In this document: piece by piece, positions 55,715-64,000 of the stretch
How the letters are laid out: the number at the start of each line of letters is the position of its first letter
Position numbering within the stretch: position 1 is the first letter of the stretch
Assembly: GCA_037903355.1 (NCBI GenBank)
Contig: JBAJFE010000060.1
Coordinates: 806,001-870,000 of the forward strand
Source: Trichuris trichiura
Taxonomy: Eukaryota > Nematoda > Enoplea > Trichinellida > Trichuridae
Direction of reading: 5' to 3'
DNA: 64,000 nucleotides
Notes under the pieces: model-generated
Databases searched by the model: none
What the model was told of the DNA's origin: nothing
The model's input: the letters and a program-made list of their open reading frames with translations, nothing else
Position numbers and translations under genes: made by a program

Positions 55715-58269
55715 TCATCTGTTGAGTGAGCAACAATTATACCGCGTCACAATATTTGTCCAAATCCCACTTACGTCCACTCCTTGATCGCGGTTGTAAG
55801 TCGTATTGTGTCTAATATATAGTGCTTCCTTAATTCTTCTTAACCGTAAATTGTTTTCGTAACATAAAACTTTTGGTTGGAGTGGTTGAGTGCATTGCGT
55901 CACGTGTTCCACAACAGCCGAGGCTAGTATTGCCTTCTCCATGGTGATCCTTGGGTCTGATATTGGTCTTCCACGTTGTCTTGTGTGGTTGTTGCCGTCG
56001 CTGAGAATGTTTTTAGCGTTGTTATAAGTGGTTAACCCCTTTATGTGTTCATTGAATCTGTGTTCGACGGTGTTGCCCGTTTCCCCAATGTACACTCCTG
56101 AACAGGGACATTCGATTGCGTAGACTAATCCTGTCCTTTTGTTTTCTGGGATTTTCGTTTTGTCCTTCCGGAGAATTGTCCTGAGGTTGAGGAAGTCTTT
56201 GAAAAAGACTCGGAACCCTAACCGTTTTCCTAACTGGACAATCTTTTCTCCTAGTCCTGCCACATAGGGGATAACTAAGCGTATATCAGGCAAATTACTT
56301 AGTTGCCGTGATTCCTGGTTGCGCAGCTTTTGCTTGAATACTTGGTCAATAAAAGATTTCGGGTAGTCATTTTTGTAGAATGTTTTTCTAATGTAGTTGA
56401 ATTCCGATCGGAGAAATTCTGGATCACATAAATTGATTGCTCTGTTAATCATTCCCGAGAGGATTCCGCGCATTACTGAGCGTGGATGGTGCGATGAGAA
56501 ATTAAGATATTGGTCAGTGTGTGTTGGTTTTCTGTAAACTCTGGTTTTTAGTCCTTGATTAGTGCGAATAATCAGTGTGTCAAGGAAGGGGAGGGTTCGG
56601 TTTGATTCTTTCTCCATTGTAAAAACGATTTGATTGGGGCATACGCTGTTAAGAAATTCTAGAAACTGTTCTTCCTTTCCATTTTTGATAATTACGAAGA
56701 TGTCATCTACGTATCTTTTGAATAGTCGTGGGGCTATTTGCCTATCTACCGTTTTCAACATTTGCCTTTCAAAACTCTCCATGAATATTTCGGCCAGGAT
56801 AGGAGATAGTGGGTTGCCCATAGGGACACCGTTAGATTGTTTGTAGAACTTATTATCAAACATGAAGTAATTGCTTTCTTGCATACAGAATGATACCAAC
56901 TTGACAATGTGGAAAGGATTTAACTTGGTTCTGGTGAACAAATTTGTGTCTGTATTGAGGAGATTGTATAGTGTATCGAGAGTTTTCGAAATCGGAATGC
57001 TAGTGAATAAATCTTTTACATCGTAGCTAACTAAGATTTTGTCCGGTTCTAGATGGTATTCTCGTATTTCGTTGCCGAAGGTGTTACTATTTTTGACGAA
57101 GGACGGTTCTTTGCCAGTTAGTGGTTTGATCACCTTTTTCAAATATCGGCTGAGCTCACTTGTGGTGCTGTTAATTGTGGAAACTATTGGTCTTAGTGGG
57201 ACCTCCGGTTTGTACACTTTAGGCAGGCCGTAGAGCTGAGGGGGTCTGTAATTTGATGTGAACCTAAGATGCTTCGCTATCTTGATGATTTCTGGTTCCT
57301 TGGTTTCTGTGCGGTATGTGATGAGAAGGGAACGAAGATTCTTCCGTGACAATTCTGTAGGGTCATTGGGCAAAGTTGTATAACTGTCGGTGTTCAAGAT
57401 AGTCATCATTTTTTCGTTGTAAGTGGTTCTGCCGAGTAGGACAATTCTATTGCCTTTATCTGCTTTAGTTATAATTCTATCAGGCTGCCTTTTTAGTCGA
57501 TTTAAGCAGTTGACCTCATATCGGCTTAAGTTTGGGGTGGTGTTGAAGCGGTGGTCTAGGATTAGCGTTGATAAATCCCGCTTGATCTGCGTGGCTTTCT
57601 GTGGATCAACTGAAGATAGGCTATCTTCAACTGAGGCAATGATGTCAAGAAAGGGTGGCTGTTTAGGAGTTAGTACAAAGTTCAGTCCTTTTCTCAGGAT
57701 AGTTTTTTCACTTTCGTTTAGAGCTAAGGAGCTGAGATTTATTACCTTTGTGTTTAGGTCTGAACCACTGGTTCTTTGCGGAGGATTTCTGTAGGAGTTT
57801 CGAGTAGTCGTCGGGAATCTGACCTGAAGGCTTTCAAATTTTCTTTTTAGCACTTGTTTCTGCGATTTGCAGACTGTTTTTTGGCGAAGTCCACATGTCT
57901 GATTAAGGCTTCGTAAATCGTATAATGTAGCCGGCTTCTGAGAAAATCCAACTTGCTATTAAAGTCTGCTCGGAGATTGGCTAATGTGTATCTGTGTTTT
58001 CTTATGACATTTCTTAATAGCGACATTCCACTTGAAAACAAGATTCTTTTGGAGTGCTCGTCCAGGTTCTGACCCCATTTTAGTCGAAAGCACTTGGGTA
58101 GAGTTCCATGATCTCTACATTTCAGCAGGAAAGTTAGTTTTCCTTGTATAAGACCCACTTTTATATGTAGTTGTTCTAGATGTCTTGCTGCCGACAGAAG
58201 GGGTGTTCCGTACACACCCTGTATCGTTTTGAAGATGTAGTGTCTTCGTACGGGACCAAATAATTTCAT
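55715..58269 (-). pseudogene. Penelope-type RT/GIY-YIG frame with one frameshift
   Basis: An N-terminal part (58269-57847, 140 residues) and the main part (57853-55715, 712 residues) lie in different frames and join near 57860-57885, next to a run of six A/T. Apart from this single shift the frame is intact. Domain order: N-terminal region (KLTFLLKCRDHGTLPKCF), ITKADKGNRIVLLGR, YGLPKVYKPEVPLRPI, SYDVKDLFTSIPISK, GVPMGNPLSPILAEIF, the catalytic FKRYVDDIFV, and GIY-YIG (YAIECPCSGVYIGETGN...RFNEH). The shift could be a real mutation, programmed frameshifting or a homopolymer assembly error. Confidence 0.85.
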
Positions 58270-58609
58270 TTTTTGGCTTCCTTTTTGTACGGATTTTCTC
58301 TGTCCCGTTGAAAAAAAATTTTATTAATAATAAACTGTCCGTAAAAAAAATATATTTCTTATCTAAAAAATGTCTATGCACGACTGGCACAAGCCCAAAT
58401 TTTGCTGTGCATTTTCGACCTATGCAGAATTTTGATCTACGGAAATTTTGATCGCCACCTGACGTCATTGTATCCTGCATTCATAACTAACATGGAGAAT
58501 GGTTGGACAGAAAAAACACCGTTGGATTTAGAAATTTTATTTCCGCCATATGCAAATGAACAAAATGGTTATCGCAACGCTATAGATAAAGGAGACGATC
58601 TGCGTGCTA

Positions 58610-59587
58610 TTATTTCTGTTCTTCTTCGGTGAAAATTCCATCCCAAACGAGGTCGTATTGCTTCATTAACTTTTCGTGATAATCGTTGAAATATTTAATG
58701 ATGACGTCATAATCAGGAGTTGCCCTGCGGTCGCGGAACTTTATGTACTGTTCCAGTTGGCTCAATGGTTCAAACTTTCCTCGTATGAAATTGTCGACGG
58801 TAAAATTTCTTTTGCACTGCAGAATGGCTCTTGCGCCGGTAAGATTAGACCATGGCAAACTGCCTGAGAATAATTCGACCAGCGTGTACAAGACCGATTC
58901 AAGATCGTCCCACACTGTGCAATTTTTGCGCATTTGGGCCGCTATTGATGAGTATTGCAAAGAGCTGCGCATTTTGTTGTTACGGGGTGACCACTGGGAC
59001 GGAGGTGGATGGTAACCAAAGCGGCGACGGCAAAGACTATAGTCAAACAAGTACAATTTCCCGTGGCCATCAGGAAACTGGCCGAATGCAAAATTTGATG
59101 GTTTTATGTTATTGTGAACATAGCCAATTTCGTGTAGCTCTCTGACCGCGCTCACCAAGTCAATAGCTATCTCTGTAGTCTTCATTTGGGAATATCTTCT
59201 CATAGGTTGAGACAAGAGCTGCTTGGACAAGTTTTCGCCAAGGTGTTGCATGACAAGGTACTCTGTATCGTTCACTGTGGTGTACTCGTACTGCTTAACA
59301 AGATGTTCGCAAGACTTGCCAGCCTTCATTACTTCGCATTCCACTTGCAGATCTGGTTGTACACCACGAATGCAAGTCTTGATTGCAACTTGCCTTTTTG
59401 CCGCCTTGTCATTGCAACTGAAAATAATACCGCAACCATTTTGGCTTAAAAGCTGTCGAAACTCGTATCGCTCTGGCAAAAGCGATAGTGCGTGTTCAAT
59501 GTGCGCTTTGTTGATGGCTTTTTCTTTGTTTGCTCTACCGCAGGGAAAACGAAAGCCTTGCTTTCTTCTTTGCACCACTTCATCCAT
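58610..59587 (-). CDS. TTBK/CK1-like pseudokinase
   Basis: A single-exon member of the same family as the 53.7-kb kinase; 325 aa from the first ATG. The kinase fold is visible through the VAIK lysine (Lys70), the LVMQHLGENL hinge, VHNNIKPSNFAFG, and the W-D-D-L-E-S-V-L helix. Key residues are missing: the catalytic HRD Asp is Asn (HNN, 158-160), the DFG motif is DYS (182-184), and the glycine loop reads QNGCGI. It should therefore be catalytically dead and act, if at all, as a binding protein or regulator. The reading frame is intact, which argues against simple decay. Confidence 0.85.
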   Translation of the reverse strand: MDEVVQRRKQGFRFPCGRANKEKAINKAHIEHALSLLPERYEFRQLLSQNGCGIIFSCNDKAAKRQVAIKTCIRGVQPDLQVECEVMKAGKSCEHLVKQYEYTTVNDTEYLVMQHLGENLSKQLLSQPMRRYSQMKTTEIAIDLVSAVRELHEIGYVHNNIKPSNFAFGQFPDGHGKLYLFDYSLCRRRFGYHPPPSQWSPRNNKMRSSLQYSSIAAQMRKNCTVWDDLESVLYTLVELFSGSLPWSNLTGARAILQCKRNFTVDNFIRGKFEPLSQLEQYIKFRDRRATPDYDVIIKYFNDYHEKLMKQYDLVWDGIFTEEEQK

Positions 59588-59773
59588 TGAGTACAAGTAT
59601 CCGGGCGAACGCAAGCAAACAGTGGCGGGGAGGCAACACTTTTGCGCAACCTATCGGCAGCGTGTCAACTCGCAAACTGACAGCTCGCACACCGCACGCT
59701 AAGCGATGATAAAGGCAGCTTAAAGTTAGCAAGTTTAAATTTATTACAAAATACTGACTTGCAGGTACTGTTT

Positions 59774-59785
59774 GAACCTGCGCAT
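59774..59785 (+). promoter_or_regulatory. GAACCTGCGCAT motif upstream of kinase 2
   Basis: Lies 187 bp upstream of the pseudokinase ATG, but in opposite orientation to that gene. It is followed by CTTTTTGTAAGCGGC, which weakly continues the similarity to the other copies. Confidence 0.4.
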
Positions 59786-61902
59786 CTTTTTGTAAGCGGC
59801 TAGAATTTGCCACCGCTTCATTTTACCACGTTCAAGCATATGCTCAAAAAAAAGCTATAAAATTTCTACTATTTTTGTAGCTAGCCATGGCGTCACATTG
59901 AATCATTCTCAGCTTTGTCAATAGTTTGACGCGGGTGCATGTTGACACCGGAGTTATGACGGAAACGAGCTCATAGGACACTGTTTTGTCAACGGAATAA
60001 GCTGTCTATATGTAGCCGACTTAGTGACTGTATAAGCTGAAACCAGCTGAATATTTAAGCGAGAAACAGAAGAAATAGTGTCAAGTAATTTTATCCCACA
60101 GATTAATTTTTTAAAAATATTCACGTGACTGACGCTCTGGAGAAAAGCTTGTAGCGTTGACACGTTTGGCTATGCTGAAGTTAAAGCCATAAGCTTCCAT
60201 TGAAAGCTAGTGAAGATGGTGACATCTACGCATTAGAATGATGACCTCATATTTCCCATTAAGATAAATGAAAGGGCGGGCAGAGAGACGATGGATAAGC
60301 AAATTTTTCGTCAAATGGCGTCAGCCAGTTGTTCTTCAAGAGCTCAGAATTATGCAAATTTTACTTTTTTGTATTTCCAGTTTCCGCTACAATCCCGAAG
60401 GCGTCAGAGGCATTATAAGCATGCAAAATGGACGTATGTTGAATGAAGTATCAAAAGTATAACTTTGCGAACGTAAGTAAGCTATTCGGGCATTCCGCAG
60501 AGAGCATTTTCAACCTTGTGAGCGGCGGGTAGTTGGAAGCATGTTTGATCAAAGTGTACTCAGCTCCATTCTTTAATTGGTTAAACTTTGCTTTACTATA
60601 AATGGAAAAAAAGCTAAACAAAATGGAATAAATAATTTAGCACGGTTAAGTAGCGTTTTGTTGAACAGCTGCGTATGAGCTTTTTGCTTAAATTTGCCCA
60701 ATGCAACAAATACTGTGTCCTTATTTAACTAAGCGGATGATTAGCCACATTCCGATTACCGAAGGGAAGTTTCCGCTTGTAGACTTTGCGTCTGTTTGCA
60801 AGCGGCCTTCTGTGCCAGTTAAAGCGATAAAGCAAATCTTATGTAAACGTATCTCAGTTTGAATGCGTTCAGATAAAGACTTTCGATCGCTACGCTGTAT
60901 TGTTCAGTAAGAGCGGCTAAATACTCGCTGCGAAATGGAGATAAAAATTCCTTATTTATCGCTAAGACCGACTGTCGAAATGCAATAGCTGACTGAGAAG
61001 CTCTTAACTCGCTCGGCTTAACGCGCTGTAACATCAAACCGCTGCAACAGTCTCCTTCCTTTCTTGAATATGCTCCGTGAAACACGAAAAATAAGAAGTT
61101 CAACATTTATTTAAGTTATTCAATCTTTAATGTTCATTGAGTGCGCTTAAAGAAAACTTAATTATTCCGCACTAATTATTCTCACTCACTTGAGCGTCTT
61201 ACGCAAGAAAAGATTGATTTAAAACTGACCATTAACACGTGGTCGTTGTTGGTACAGATCATTCTGTGGGATATTTTTTGAGTTAGCAATTTTTCTTTTC
61301 CTATTATGGATGTTGGCGCAACCATATAAGGCATAATGTCTCCTTGAGTACTAACAACGGTTAAAAACGTTTTCTAAGTGCAGCATATAAGCGCAAGTAT
61401 AGATATATACGCTGTTTTTGTTTTGATCAGCTTTCTGAAGTTTTGTAAATGCAGAGAACTATCCTATTTTCAGTTTTAAGGTTGTTTTGAAGTGAAGTTT
61501 CAATTTTGCAGCATTATCACTGTCAGCAACTCAATCTGGGCATGGTATAAGTATTTGCGCAATGCAGATATTACGGACTTTCCCTTTGTTGAAAACAACC
61601 TAACAAATTTGTACTTACGAAGGAAATGGAAAAGGAATATGTAAATTTCAGCTAACTTCAAGATCAACCGTAATTCAAAAGTTTAAACTTCAAAGCAGGG
61701 TGCATATGCGACTGGTAAATTCAAATATTTCATTTTCAACGTTACTTACGCGTCGCGTCAAGCTGTCTTAGGTTAAACTGCTTCTTTTTGGGGGTTGTCC
61801 TCCCTTTGCAAAGAGCTGATGGAAGCTTGAAGCGAACGCGCTTGTTATAAATGAACAACAAATAATTACGAAAGACTGGGTGTCTTTTAACAGGCTTTGG
61901 TT
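59786..61902. other. Intergenic, 2.1 kb without visible gene
   Basis: No family, RNA gene or repeat is recognisable. Small frames on either strand look like chance. Confidence 0.55.
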
Positions 61903-62024
61903 GTTTCGTAGTTGTTCCTCTGGTTCACGGGTTTGGCCTGTTGGATGTATCCGTAAGTAAACTTCAAAATGCCTTACCAACGAATTGATGAGCAAATTGT
62001 AAGAGAAAATACAGAACAATGTGG

Positions 62025-62068
62025 ATACCGTACGTTTCAGGAACTGCTCGTGTTCCGTCGTCAGCAAT
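62025..62068 (-). ncRNA. Hammerhead ribozyme-like core (foldback B, - strand)
   Basis: The mirrored copy on the other arm: CTGACGA at 62064-62058 and GAAA at 62038-62035. One extra T sits between stem II and GAAA, which should weaken or inactivate it. Confidence 0.5.
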
Positions 62069-62087
62069 TTAATTTCGTGCTCCCCAA

Positions 62088-62135
62088 CACTGCTGACGAC
62101 GGAACACGAGCAGTTCCGAAACGTACGGTATCCAC
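62088..62135 (+). ncRNA. Hammerhead ribozyme-like core (foldback B, + strand)
   Basis: CTGACGA (62093-62099), stem II CGGAAC/GTTCCG, GAAA (62118-62121), then palindromic CGTACG and GTA. Essentially the same as the core of foldback A. Confidence 0.72.
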
Positions 62136-62253
62136 ATTGTTCTGTATTTTCTCTTACAATTTGCTCATCCATCCGTTGGTAGGGCATTTTGAAGTTTACT
62201 TACATATACATCCAACAGGCCAAACCTGTGAACCAGAGGAACAACTAAGAAAC

Positions 62254-62576
62254 AAATAATTAGTTCTAACTTTGGATTTGACTTAACTATTGAATTAAAA
62301 TGCGTAAGATGCGCTAAGATACCAGTATTTATCAAGCCGACTAAATCAAACAGGTGACACGAAGGCCTCATCATTATATGGTCCCTAAAAGCAAATAGGT
62401 AAGAATTTAGCTATTGAATTTTCCTTCCGTTGTTCGTCAATTCCTTAAGAAAGAAAATAGTTTTAGGGCTAAAGTAAATTCGCCATTTTCGTTGCAGCTT
62501 CACGGAATGCGCAAACGCGTAAATTTGTATATATAAGCAAATGCATCGCAGGTAATTTCAGTCGGCCGCGCCAGAA
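62254..62576. other. Promoter region of DNase II-like gene
   Basis: Non-coding. A TATATATAAG sequence about 45 bp upstream of the ATG (near 62528) could be a TATA box. Confidence 0.45.
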
Positions 62577-63920
62577 ATGAAAATATTCGTACTATTGTTA
62601 CAATTTATCGTTTCTTGCTACGTTGAGCAAACTGATGCCGCAGCATTGCAATGCAAAAAAGATGATGGTACTGACATCAGCTGGTAACCATAAATTTTAC
62701 TAAGAAATAGCCGCCAGACGATAGATTCTACTTTAGGGTAATATATTACCAAATTCCAAGCACCCAGACGGCTCAAGCCATTTATGCCGGTACAGATCCA
62801 GGTTGGGAAGCAACTCCTTTGGATTTGACTAAAGCTGCTGGTTCAATTGGATCTCTGTTGACGCCGTTCTTTACTCAGGCCACAAAAGAAGACTACAATA
62901 TAATTGCTTTCAGTAACTATCCACCCCTGTTCAGAAGATGTGTTGAGTGCGGGTCTAATACCAGAGGTTGGCTAATTAATAGTAGCAAACTTGTCGTCTC
63001 AGTCACATGAGCTTTTCCTTCAAGGTGTCCTTGGCTGGACGGATGATAACGGATGGTTCCTGTTTCATACTGTGGATAAGTGGCCTGATTTCAGCAAAAC
63101 AACTTTTGCAGCGCCCCCAGCGGGAAAAGCAAACCTTATCGTCTGTATTACTGCGCCTGTGACCACTTACGGATCGTTGGGTTAACTATGAAATGAATTA
63201 ACTTGACTTGAAGTTCATTGATTTTAATTGTTTGCAGGTACAGCTCTTGAGTATCAGGATCCAATGATATATTACTACATATCCGCCACAAAAGCACAAG
63301 CAAAGAATACTTTGGAAAGTATCCCATCCTTGAAGGCATTAACAGAAGGCTCAACACATGTCTACTCTCCGTTCACTATGAATTACAAGTTTACTATTGG
63401 GGGTGCTACTCAAACGCCTGTTTATATCATATCTAAGCTGTCGAAAGCATACCAAGGTATCGACTGGTCTATTGTTCTTTTCATACCTTCTACAGATGCA
63501 ATTTACTTTAGATGTCTATTCAAGTTATATGACAATGTTGCTGAAGCAGAATTTGCTTATGTGGAGCACCCCAGGAAGTAAACCATTATTGCCTAGCTAT
63601 TGCTCCGGCCCGTATAAAGTGGAAAATGTAAAGCCAAACTTTATCACTGTTAAAGATACGCTAGTCAGCAGAAGACAAGACACTTCCAACTGGGTTGCTT
63701 CGAAGGCACCCTCAGCCAGTGCTGTTTTCTGCGTTAGCATCACTCCTCGCACGGTATAATAACTTAAGCTTAACTTTTCTATTACTGAAAAGTGAAAGCC
63801 ATGCAATTTTAGCAAGCCGCAACCAGTCTTGCAAGCGGAGTTCTCTGCTTGGAGCACCAGAAAGTTCAGACGTTGTTCAGTACCATAGCAATCACTGCCG
63901 GAATCGATGAGTGCAAATAA
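62577..63920 (+). CDS. Secreted DNase II-like protein, catalytic residues lost
   Basis: A member of the deoxyribonuclease II family, which is strongly expanded and secreted in Trichinella-type nematodes. Exons: 62577-62683, 62737-62941, 63003-63180, 63238-63456, 63512-63753, 63813-63920; phases agree, 352 aa, a normal family length. A hydrophobic signal peptide (about residues 1-21) precedes CKKDDGTDISWVIYYQIPS. Further family blocks are GWFLFHTVDKWPDF, DPMIYYYIS, WSTPGSKPLLPSYC, and a C-terminal SGVLCLEHQKV. The two HxK active-site motifs are absent: the first position reads FLQG and the second, normally DHSKW, reads DTSNW. Hydrolysis of DNA is therefore unlikely. The open frame and good splice sites suggest an expressed non-enzymatic protein rather than a pseudogene. 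Confidence 0.85.
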
Positions 63921-64000
63921 GGAAAAATTTGTTTTTAAAACTTTGACTTCGAATAACATGCGATAATGATATTCTGTCGAAACCATATGCACTAAATTTT
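63921..64000. other. 3' flank of DNase II-like gene
   Basis: Eighty bases after the stop; no clear polyadenylation signal is seen before the window ends. Confidence 0.5.

Larger units (their letters stand above)
55340..58290 (-). mobile_element. Penelope-like element 2
   Basis: A second element from a lineage clearly different from element 1 at the protein level. Its coding frame is on the minus strand. A hammerhead core lies downstream of the stop codon. I see no inverted copy of the 3' end on the other side, so inverted terminal arms are absent or lost. Limits are approximate. It sits between the two kinase genes. Confidence 0.8.
61903..62253. mobile_element. Penelope-type terminal foldback B
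   Basis: Arms 61903-62066 and 62091-62253 are nearly perfect inverted copies around a 24-nt loop. The core of the arms is the same as in foldback A at 30.4 kb, and the outermost sequence (including CCTGTTAAAAGACA, inverted at 61882-61895) is shared too. No reverse transcriptase is present. Both arms contain a hammerhead core. Confidence 0.85.

Noticed and set aside
61768..62259. Open frames on both strands across the foldback
   Set aside because: They arise from the inverted repeat itself; the same peptides read from both arms and no family is recognised.
1..64000. CRISPR arrays, prokaryotic operons, rRNA genes
   Set aside because: None are present; the window is intron-bearing eukaryotic DNA.

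Overview
The window is eukaryotic genomic DNA, most likely from a clade I (Dorylaimia) nematode of the Trichuris/Trichinella type. The evidence is many 46-62 nt GT-AG introns, a LIN-41 gene with let-7 seed matches in its 3' UTR, a cat-2-like tyrosine hydroxylase, single-exon TTBK/CK1-like kinases, a secreted DNase II-like protein, and Penelope-like elements. The species cannot be fixed from the sequence alone. All gene models were built by hand from reading frame, splice phase and family alignment from memory; no database search was run.

Layout. 1-4.7 kb: no confident gene. 4.7-9.8 kb (+): LIN-41/TRIM71 in five exons, followed by a long 3' UTR with two let-7 seed sites. 11.6-17.5 kb (-): SLC22-type transporter in ten exons with a 3.7-kb intron. 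19.3-22.0 kb (+): tyrosine hydroxylase in twelve exons, head-to-head with the transporter. 22.7-25.6 kb (-): a CID/RPRD-like protein with one clear and two divergent CID-like repeats. 25.7-26.4 kb (-): an RPP30-like gene 94 bp upstream of it on the same strand, an operon-like spacing. 29.5-31.9 kb (-): ACOT8-like acyl-CoA thioesterase. 32.2-34.4 kb (+): Cables homologue. 34.3-42.1 kb: a ~3.9-kb tandem duplication whose left breakpoint lies in the last Cables exon. 42.7-46.4 kb (-): OTUD7/Cezanne deubiquitinase. 48.7-51.8 kb (+): a Penelope-like element with one long open frame and inverted terminal arms. 52.2-53.0 kb (-): GATAD1-like zinc-finger protein. 53.7-54.6 kb (+): TTBK-like kinase. 55.3-58.3 kb (-): a second Penelope-like element with one frameshift. 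58.6-59.6 kb (-): TTBK-like pseudokinase. 62.6-63.9 kb (+): DNase II-like secreted protein with both catalytic HxK motifs lost.

The main themes beyond housekeeping genes are: (i) a heterochronic gene apparently wired to let-7; (ii) a divergent promoter shared by dopamine synthesis and an organic-ion transporter; (iii) a family of Penelope-derived inverted repeats, two of them foldbacks without any reverse transcriptase, carrying hammerhead-ribozyme cores; and (iv) a short motif (AACCTGCGCAT or a close variant) found upstream of both kinases and in both tandem units. Enzyme-dead family members (pseudokinase, DNase II-like) sit at the right-hand end.
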